Source: an uncultured Burkholderiales bacterium (GTDB lineage Bacteria; Pseudomonadota; Gammaproteobacteria; Burkholderiales; Burkholderiaceae_E). From it: a stretch of DNA of 11,043 bases. The DNA is taken from positions 1 to 11,043 of the forward strand of contig CAIXXI010000134.1 in NCBI GenBank assembly GCA_903923345.1, written 5' to 3'. Position 1 is the stretch's first letter. The number at the start of each line of letters is the position of its first letter. Positions 6,631 through 11,043 of this stretch are shown here, one piece after another. A model generated the notes under the pieces. The model was not told the DNA's origin. It ran no database searches and saw nothing but the letters and a program-made list of their open reading frames with translations. A program made the translations under genes and the position numbers.

Positions 6631-7799
6631 CGCTGGATCTCCGCGAGGCGGGAATGGGCGCAGGCGCGGGCCTCGGCATCGAGTGCCAGAACCGCAGCAA
6701 CGCTCTCGGGGGCAGCCGATGCGCCCAGCGCATCGAGTACCTGTTCATTGAGTTTCGCAATGTCGGTGAAGCGGATGCGCCGCTCCAGAAATGCGTCGAC
6801 TGCGATTTCATTCGCGGCATTGAGCACACAGGGTGCGGCCGCCCCGGCGCTGAGCGCCTCCCTGGCCAGCCGCAGGCACGGGAATCGGACCGGGTCGGGA
6901 CGCTCGAAGTCCAGTCGACCGTGAAGGGCCAGATCGAGCATCGAGACACCACTGTCGATGCGGTCGGGCCAACCCAGCGCATGCGCAATCGGGGTCCGCA
7001 TGTCAGGGTTGCCCAGCTGGGCCAGCAGCGACCCATCCACATACTCGACCAGAGAATGCACGATGCTCTGAGGGTGGATCACGACATCGAGCGACTCGGG
7101 CGGCATGCCGAACAGGAAATGCGCCTCGATCAGCTCAAGGCCCTTGTTCATCATCGTGGCCGAGTCGACGGAAATCTTGCGACCCATGCTCCAGTTCGGG
7201 TGGGCAACCGCCTGTTCGGGGGTCACCGCGTGCATTGCCTCGGCATCCATCGATCGAAACGGGCCACCGGAAGCCGTCAGGACGATGCGTCGCACCCCAT
7301 CGCGCGAGCCCATTGCCGGCATGCACTGGAAGACTGCGTTGTGTTCGCTGTCGATGGGCAGGATGCGAGCACCACCGGCTTGCACGGCATTCAGGAAGAC
7401 CGGCCCGGCCATCACGATCGCTTCCTTGTTGGCCAGCAGGATGGTCTTGCCGGTGCGAGCGGCAGCCAGCGTGGGTTCAAGACCGGCTGCACCGACGATG
7501 GCTGCCATGACCACATCGCATTCAGTCGCGGCGCACACTTCGCCGGCGGCCTGCGCGCCGGCAAGGACGCGGGTGCGCACGCCTTTGCCCTCAAGGGCTG
7601 CGCTGAGGGCTCTGGCTGAATCAGGATCAGTGAGCACCGCATAGTCAGGTGCAAATCGAAGACATTGCTCGTACATCAGGGCGTGATTGCGATTCGCAAC
7701 CAGAGCAAACACCCGGTATCGATCAGGATGGCGAGACACGACATCGAGCGTGCTCTCGCCGATCGAGCCGGTTGAACCGAGAATGGTGAGCTGCTTCAT
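6627..7799 (-). CDS. dxr: 1-deoxy-D-xylulose 5-phosphate reductoisomerase (DXR/IspC)
   Basis: Converts DXP to 2-C-methyl-D-erythritol 4-phosphate with NADPH, the committed step of the non-mevalonate isoprenoid pathway, in the cytoplasm; it is the target of fosmidomycin. The 390-residue protein shows the nucleotide-binding GSTGSIG at 8-14, LLANKEAIVMAG at 121-132, and PIDSEHNAVFQC at 148-159 with metal ligands D150 and E152. It continues with TASGGPF (175-181), SMGRKISVDSATMMNKGLE (204-222) with the third ligand E222, and CVLNAANEIAV (324-334). Length is normal (E. coli 398). It begins 7 bp after cdsA with no clear ribosome-binding site, which suggests coupling, and overlaps rseP by four bases. 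It supplies precursors for UppS, encoded two genes upstream. Confidence 0.98.
   Translation of the reverse strand: MKQLTILGSTGSIGESTLDVVSRHPDRYRVFALVANRNHALMYEQCLRFAPDYAVLTDPDSARALSAALEGKGVRTRVLAGAQAAGEVCAATECDVVMAAIVGAAGLEPTLAAARTGKTILLANKEAIVMAGPVFLNAVQAGGARILPIDSEHNAVFQCMPAMGSRDGVRRIVLTASGGPFRSMDAEAMHAVTPEQAVAHPNWSMGRKISVDSATMMNKGLELIEAHFLFGMPPESLDVVIHPQSIVHSLVEYVDGSLLAQLGNPDMRTPIAHALGWPDRIDSGVSMLDLALHGRLDFERPDPVRFPCLRLAREALSAGAAAPCVLNAANEIAVDAFLERRIRFTDIAKLNEQVLDALGASAAPESVAAVLALDAEARACAHSRLAEIQR
6639..6642 (-). promoter_or_regulatory. Ribosome-binding site of rseP within dxr
   Basis: GGAG on the minus strand lies eight bases before the rseP ATG, inside the last codons of dxr. It supports the chosen start at the ATGA overlap. 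Confidence 0.5.
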
Positions 7800-7806
7800 C
7801 GAGGGA

Positions 7807-8640
7807 TTATCGCAGCAGTTGCAGTAGCAGCAGGCATCCGGGCATCGTCGGGATCAGCGCGTCGATCCGATCCAGGACGCCGCCGTGTCCTGGCAGGGTT
7901 CGACCGCTGTCCTTGACACCTGCGAGACGCTTGAGCAGCGACTCATACAAATCGCCGACCACGCTGATGACCGCAATCGTGGCCAGCACGAGCGCAGCGA
8001 CGGGCCAGCCCAGATGGCTTGCCAGATGACTGGAGAAGATTCGATCGGCAGCGTCCGGTAACCATTGCGCCAGCGCTGCGGCACAGGCGAGCACCGCCAC
8101 GACGCCACCGGCCACGCCTTCCCAGGTTTTGCCCGGGCTCACCCGTGGCGCGAGCTTGTGGCGGCCCAGCGATCGCCCTGAAAAGTAGGCGCCGATGTCT
8201 GCCAGCCAGACAATCGCCATGGCTGACACCAGAAAGGCTGAGGACTCGATCCGCAATTCGTAGAGCGCGACCCAGCATGCCGAGAGCACCAGTGCCCCGA
8301 TCGCCCATCCCGGGCCGACCTGATGCACCCGCGACAGGGACATCGGTCCGATCGAAACCCAGAACACGAGGCTGACTGCGCACAGCACGGCCACAAGTGC
8401 AGGTGGGGGTGGCACTGGGACCTCGCCTCGCCAGGCGATGTAGGCCGCCCCCAGGATGGCCAGCAGGGCGCCCAACGCTGCTCCGGCTCGTACGGATCCC
8501 AGCAGACGACCCCATTCGAAGCCGGCTGCACACAACATGAGCAGTGACACAAGGCCCCAGATCCAGATCGGCGCGAAAAAGATCGACGGCACGATGAGAA
8601 CCAGCAGTACCACCGCGGTGATGATGCGTTGCGCGAGCAT
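7807..8640 (-). CDS. cdsA: Phosphatidate cytidylyltransferase CdsA
   Basis: Integral inner-membrane enzyme that makes CDP-diacylglycerol from phosphatidate and CTP, the branch point for all bacterial phospholipids. The 277-residue protein is mostly hydrophobic, with about seven or eight membrane segments starting at residues 7-23. It has the conserved stretch WLADIGAYFSGR (145-156), KLAPRVSPGKTWEG (162-175), and a full family signature SLLKR-x4-KDSG-x3-PGHGG-x-LDR (234-258). Asp and Lys residues in that signature bind metal and substrate. Length is close to E. coli (285). The ATG at 8638-8640 lies 13 bp after uppS with only a weak purine stretch (GAGCGG), so it is probably coupled to uppS. 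The uppS-cdsA-dxr order is common in proteobacteria. Confidence 0.96.
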   Translation of the reverse strand: MLAQRIITAVVLLVLIVPSIFFAPIWIWGLVSLLMLCAAGFEWGRLLGSVRAGAALGALLAILGAAYIAWRGEVPVPPPPALVAVLCAVSLVFWVSIGPMSLSRVHQVGPGWAIGALVLSACWVALYELRIESSAFLVSAMAIVWLADIGAYFSGRSLGRHKLAPRVSPGKTWEGVAGGVVAVLACAAALAQWLPDAADRIFSSHLASHLGWPVAALVLATIAVISVVGDLYESLLKRLAGVKDSGRTLPGHGGVLDRIDALIPTMPGCLLLLQLLR

Positions 8641-8653
8641 CGAGAGCGACCGC

Positions 8654-9436
8654 TCAGTGGTCCGGTGCAGGCTGATCGGCTGTCACCAACTGTGCGCCGG
8701 TGCGGCCAAAGCGCCGCTCACGCTGGCGGAATGATTCAAAGGCGGCTTCGAGTTGCTGCGCCCCGAAATCTGGCCAGAAATCGGGCGTGAAATAGAGCTC
8801 GGTATACGCCAGTTGCCACAGCAGGAAGTTGCTGATGCGCTGCTCACCGCCCGTACGGATGAACAGATCCGGCTCAGGCGCATGGCTCATGGCCAGATAC
8901 CGTGAGAGCTCCGCCTCGGTGATTGAGTCGGGGTTTGCTGCCAGGTGCGGATTGGCTGCCAGCATCGCTCGGGTGGCTTGAAGGATGTCCCAGCGACCAC
9001 CGTAATTGGCGCACACGGTCAGCACCAGGCGTTTGTTGCCGGCAGTGCGCTGCTGCGACTGTTGAATCAGCTTTTGCAGCCGAGGCTCGAAGGCCGAGGT
9101 GTCGCCGACGATCCGCAGGCAGATGCCGTTGGCGCGCATCTGAGCGACTTCCCGCTCAAGCACCATGATGAACAGGCGCATCAGCAGGGACACTTCATCC
9201 GCCGGGCGGCGCCAGTTTTCGGAGCTGAAGGCAAACAGCGTCAGAAACTCCACGCCCCGCTGAGCGCAGGCCTCGACCACATTGCGAACTGCCTCGACGC
9301 CTTTTGAATGACCCGCCACGCGAGGCAGTCGGCGCTCATTCGCCCAGCGGCCATTCCCATCCATGATGATCGCGACATGCCGCGGCACATCGCCTGAGGC
9401 CGGGATGTCTTGTGTCGAACTGTGATGTTGGTTCAA
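8654..9436 (-). CDS. uppS: Undecaprenyl diphosphate synthase UppS (cis-prenyltransferase)
   Basis: Extends farnesyl diphosphate with eight isopentenyl units to C55 undecaprenyl diphosphate, the lipid carrier for peptidoglycan and surface polysaccharides. The 260-residue protein has HVAIIMDGNGRWA at 20-32 with catalytic D26, FSSENW at 70-75, NYGGRWD at 144-150, and PDLFIRTGGEQRISNFLLWQ (split at 189-198 and 199-208). No in-frame ATG exists between the preceding stop (9473-9475) and Met25, which lies inside the catalytic motif, so the start must be non-ATG. TTG at 9434-9436 is chosen because it gives exactly the E. coli spacing (RH at 19-20, D26). GTG at 9386-9388 or CTG at 9455-9457 remain possible. 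No good ribosome-binding site is seen. A small stem-loop sits just upstream. Confidence 0.95.
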   Translation of the reverse strand: MNQHHSSTQDIPASGDVPRHVAIIMDGNGRWANERRLPRVAGHSKGVEAVRNVVEACAQRGVEFLTLFAFSSENWRRPADEVSLLMRLFIMVLEREVAQMRANGICLRIVGDTSAFEPRLQKLIQQSQQRTAGNKRLVLTVCANYGGRWDILQATRAMLAANPHLAANPDSITEAELSRYLAMSHAPEPDLFIRTGGEQRISNFLLWQLAYTELYFTPDFWPDFGAQQLEAAFESFRQRERRFGRTGAQLVTADQPAPDH

Positions 9437-9444
9437 TGAGGGAA

Positions 9445-9462
9445 CCGATGAGCTCAGATCGG
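9445..9462 (-). repeat. Small stem-loop just upstream of uppS
   Basis: In the 36-bp frr-uppS gap the RNA can form CCGAU - 8-base loop - AUCGG, ending eight bases before the proposed TTG start. The loop contains GAGCUC, the only purine-rich stretch near the start. The stem is short, so it may be chance. If real, it would limit initiation at uppS. Confidence 0.35.
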
Positions 9463-9472
9463 GACGGTCAGG

Positions 9473-10039
9473 TCAGACGGTCATGATTTCCTGCTCCTTG
9501 GCCTGGAGCAGTTTGTCGATCTCGACAACAAAACGGTCAGTGAGCTTTTGAATATCGTCCTGAGCCCGACGCTCGTCATCTTCAGAGACCGTCTTGGCCT
9601 TCAAGAGCTCCTTGAACTGGTTGTTCGCGTCACGGCGCAGGTTGCGGACGGAGACTTTCGCATCCTCACCCTCGCCGCGAACGATCTTGGTCATCTCCTT
9701 GCGCCGCTCCTCGGACAGGGGAGGCATCGGCACGCGGATGAGTTCGCCCATCATGCTCGGATTCAGGCCCAGATCGGATTCGCGGATCGCCTTGTCGATG
9801 ACCGCGCCCATCTTCTTTTCCCAGGGTTGCACGCCGATCGTGCGCGCATCCACCAGCGTGACGTTGGCCACCTGACTGATCGGCACCATGCTGCCGTAGT
9901 AGTCGACCTGGACATGGTCGAGCAGACCGGCATGAGCACGGCCGGTTCGGACGCGAGACAGGGTGTTCTTGAGCGAATCGATCGACTTGATCATCTTCTG
10001 CTCGGTGGTCTGACGGATCTCGGGAATGGAAGGGGTCAT
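9473..10039 (-). CDS. frr: Ribosome recycling factor Frr (RRF)
   Basis: Works with EF-G to split the ribosome after termination so that its subunits can be reused. The 188-residue protein (E. coli 185) has the two-domain, tRNA-like family layout. A long helical domain begins with LSRVRTGRAHAGLLDHV (27-43). The small beta domain spans about 31-104, with DYYGSMVPISQVANV (46-60) and QPWEKK (71-76). The helical return contains PPLSEERRKEM (106-116) and VRNLRRDAN (131-139), in which R132 matches the functionally important E. coli arginine. The C-terminal KEQEIMTV is typical of betaproteobacteria. The ATG at 10037-10039 lies 47 bp after pyrH, with AAGG about 12 bases upstream. The pyrH-frr pairing is widely conserved. 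Confidence 0.98.
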   Translation of the reverse strand: MTPSIPEIRQTTEQKMIKSIDSLKNTLSRVRTGRAHAGLLDHVQVDYYGSMVPISQVANVTLVDARTIGVQPWEKKMGAVIDKAIRESDLGLNPSMMGELIRVPMPPLSEERRKEMTKIVRGEGEDAKVSVRNLRRDANNQFKELLKAKTVSEDDERRAQDDIQKLTDRFVVEIDKLLQAKEQEIMTV

Positions 10040-10086
10040 GTGATTCAGGCCTTGATTTGGAACGGGTCGCGAGGGCGCGTCAACAC

Positions 10087-10809
10087 TCAGACATGCACCA
10101 GCGTACCCTCATCTTCACCGCGCAGCACCCGCTCAAGGGCGCCGTCCTTGAAGATCGAGAACACTTTGATCGGCAGCTTCTGGTCCCGACACAGCGCGAA
10201 GGCGGTGGCGTCCATGACCTTCAGATTACGCCCGATCGCCTCATCAAAGCTGATCGTGCGATAGCGGGTGGCGGAACGGTCAATCATGGGATCGGCGCTG
10301 TAGACACCGTCGACCTTGGTGGCTTTGAGCACGACCTCAACGCCCATCTCGGCACCGCGCAGTGCCGCGGCGGTGTCGGTGGTAAAGAACGGGTTGCCGG
10401 TGCCGGCCGCAAAAATAACGACCTTGCCTTCTTCCAGATAGCGCAGGGCCTTGGGACGGATGTACGGCTCAACCACCTGCTCGATCTTGAGGGCCGATTG
10501 CACGCGAGCAGGCACGCCCGCCTGACGCAAGGCATCCTGAAGGGCCAGTGCATTCATGACCGTCGCCAGCATGCCCATGTAGTCGGCGGTGGCACGGTCC
10601 ATGCCGGTTGAGCCCAGCGCGATGCCGCGGAAGATGTTGCCGCCACCGATCACCACGGCGAGCTCTGTGCCCAGGGAAGCCGCTCGTTCGATCTGGCCAA
10701 CCATGCCTTGCAACACAGCCTGATTGATGCCGTAGTCGTCGTCGCCCATCAGGGCTTCGCCAGAGAGTTTGAGCAGGACGCGCTTGTAGGGTGTGCTGGA
10801 TTCGTTCAT
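10087..10809 (-). CDS. pyrH: Uridylate kinase PyrH (UMP kinase)
   Basis: Phosphorylates UMP to UDP with ATP in the cytoplasm; bacterial forms are hexameric amino-acid-kinase-fold enzymes, activated by GTP and inhibited by UTP. With the ATG at 10807-10809 the protein is 240 residues, the family norm. It shows KLSGEALMG at 14-22, VIGGGNIFRG at 53-62, ADYMGMLATVMNALAL at 75-90, AGTGNPFFTTDTAAALR at 135-151, KVDGVYSADP at 165-174 and MDATA at 199-203. A GTG at 10843-10845 would add 12 residues without family support and would start next to a stable hairpin, so the ATG is preferred. The ribosome-binding site is weak (GUGAG, about 11 bases away). A 127-bp structured gap separates it from tsf, so it may have its own control. 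Confidence 0.97.
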   Translation of the reverse strand: MNESSTPYKRVLLKLSGEALMGDDDYGINQAVLQGMVGQIERAASLGTELAVVIGGGNIFRGIALGSTGMDRATADYMGMLATVMNALALQDALRQAGVPARVQSALKIEQVVEPYIRPKALRYLEEGKVVIFAAGTGNPFFTTDTAAALRGAEMGVEVVLKATKVDGVYSADPMIDRSATRYRTISFDEAIGRNLKVMDATAFALCRDQKLPIKVFSIFKDGALERVLRGEDEGTLVHV

Positions 10810-10827
10810 CGGGGTCTGGCTCACAGA

Positions 10828-10842
10828 TCGAAAAACGTTCGA
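10828..10842 (-). repeat. Short hairpin with a U-run upstream of pyrH
   Basis: The RNA reads UCGAA-CGUUU-UUCGA, a five-pair stem with five U in a row spanning loop and 3' arm, about 19 bases before the pyrH ATG. The U-run also lies 10 bases after the GC hairpin at 10846-10861, too far for a standard intrinsic terminator. The stem is weak, and its role is unknown. Confidence 0.35.
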
Positions 10843-10845
10843 CAC

Positions 10846-10861
10846 GGGCCGAAACCGGCCC
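10846..10861 (-). repeat. Perfect GC hairpin in the tsf-pyrH gap
   Basis: The RNA reads GGGCCG-GUUU-CGGCCC, a perfect six-pair all-GC stem closed by a four-base loop. It would be stable in RNA. No U-tract follows immediately, so it is not a textbook terminator. It lies between the larger stem at 10868-10941 and the weaker hairpin at 10828-10842. Confidence 0.6.
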
Positions 10862-10867
10862 TACCTG

Positions 10868-10941
10868 ACTGAAGTGCCTGATCAGCCTGCACCGCAATCA
10901 CAAGATCACGGCGCAGGCCCAACGTGGTCAGGCGCTTCAGC
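10868..10941 (-). repeat. Long two-part stem-loop at the end of tsf
   Basis: The outer arms are CTGAAGCGCCTGA (transcript side, 10940-10928) and TCAGGCACTTCAG (10881-10869). They pair over 13 positions with one C-A mismatch, and a further G-U pair closes the base at 10941/10868. Inside, after a small internal loop, GCCTGCGCCG (10918-10909) pairs with CGGTGCAGGC (10894-10885) over 10 positions with one G-U, leaving a loop of about 14 bases. The outer stem includes the tsf stop codon, so ribosomes finishing tsf would open it. No U-tract follows. It could protect the tsf 3' end from exonucleases or act in partial termination. Confidence 0.65.
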
Positions 10942-11043
10942 GCGAAGCCGCGGCAGCGGCCTCAGCGACTTCAGCAGCGAAGTCGGACTGCTTCTTCTCG
11001 ATGCCCTCGCCCACCACGTACAGCGTGAAGGTATGCACCTTCG
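10937..11043 (-). CDS. tsf: C-terminal end of elongation factor Ts (EF-Ts), cut by the window edge
   Basis: EF-Ts exchanges GDP for GTP on EF-Tu during translation. Only the last 34 residues lie in the window. They read KVHTFTLYVVGEGIEKK (1-17), then QSDFAAEVAEAA (18-29), and end in an Ala-rich tail before TGA at 10937-10939. The VGEGIEK..DFAAEVA pattern is the typical C-terminus of proteobacterial EF-Ts, and tsf directly before pyrH is the standard gene order. The frame begins at 11041; the first two bases (11042-11043) belong to a codon whose start lies outside the window. Confidence 0.93.
   Translation of the reverse strand, partial: KVHTFTLYVVGEGIEKKQSDFAAEVAEAAAAASR

Noticed and set aside
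6058..7619. Long plus-strand open frames opposite rseP and dxr (288 and 321 codons)
   Set aside because: They lie fully antisense to unambiguous conserved genes, show no domain or membrane pattern, and are expected by chance at this G+C content.
10810..10845. PyrH starting at GTG 10843-10845
   Set aside because: The 12 extra residues have no family counterpart. The ATG at 10807-10809 yields the normal 240-residue length.
1..11043. Mobile elements, CRISPR arrays, tRNA or rRNA genes, or a novel defence or metabolic cluster
   Set aside because: None is visible. Every stretch over 130 bases is covered by a recognised core gene in conserved order, with no insertion or break in the cluster.

Overview
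The window is a dense, wholly minus-strand block of housekeeping genes from a Gram-negative, G+C-rich proteobacterium. The gene order, the BamA and EF-Ts sequences and the short intergenic gaps fit a betaproteobacterium, most likely of the order Burkholderiales. That placement is judged from family resemblance, not from a search.

In the direction of transcription (high to low coordinate) the order is: end of tsf (EF-Ts), a 127-bp gap rich in inverted repeats, pyrH (UMP kinase), frr (ribosome recycling factor), uppS (undecaprenyl diphosphate synthase), cdsA (CDP-diacylglycerol synthase), dxr (DXP reductoisomerase), rseP (site-2 protease), bamA (outer-membrane protein assembly), ompH/skp (periplasmic chaperone), lpxD, fabZ and lpxA (lipid A and fatty acid synthesis), and finally the first codon of a gene that by position should be lpxB. 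After pyrH the gaps are at most 47 bp. Three junctions overlap: dxr/rseP and lpxD/fabZ by 4 bp (ATGA), and bamA/ompH by 1 bp (TGATG). This suggests one long operon with translational coupling.

The genes share the theme of building the cell envelope. DXR supplies the isoprenoid pathway that feeds UppS, which makes the lipid carrier for peptidoglycan and O-antigen. CdsA makes the phospholipid precursor. LpxA, LpxD and (next) LpxB make lipid A, and FabZ processes the same beta-hydroxyacyl-ACP pool that LpxA and LpxD draw on. BamA and OmpH deliver and insert outer-membrane proteins, and RseP belongs to the envelope-stress response. PyrH, Frr and EF-Ts tie this to nucleotide supply and translation.

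No mobile element, CRISPR array, tRNA, rRNA or foreign-looking gene was found, and every gene looks intact apart from those cut by the window ends. I do not see a previously undescribed system. The points most worth a second look are the structured tsf-pyrH spacer, a strong excess of the palindrome CGATCG, the non-ATG start of uppS, and two features of LpxA (the acyl-chain ruler residue and a proline-rich insertion).
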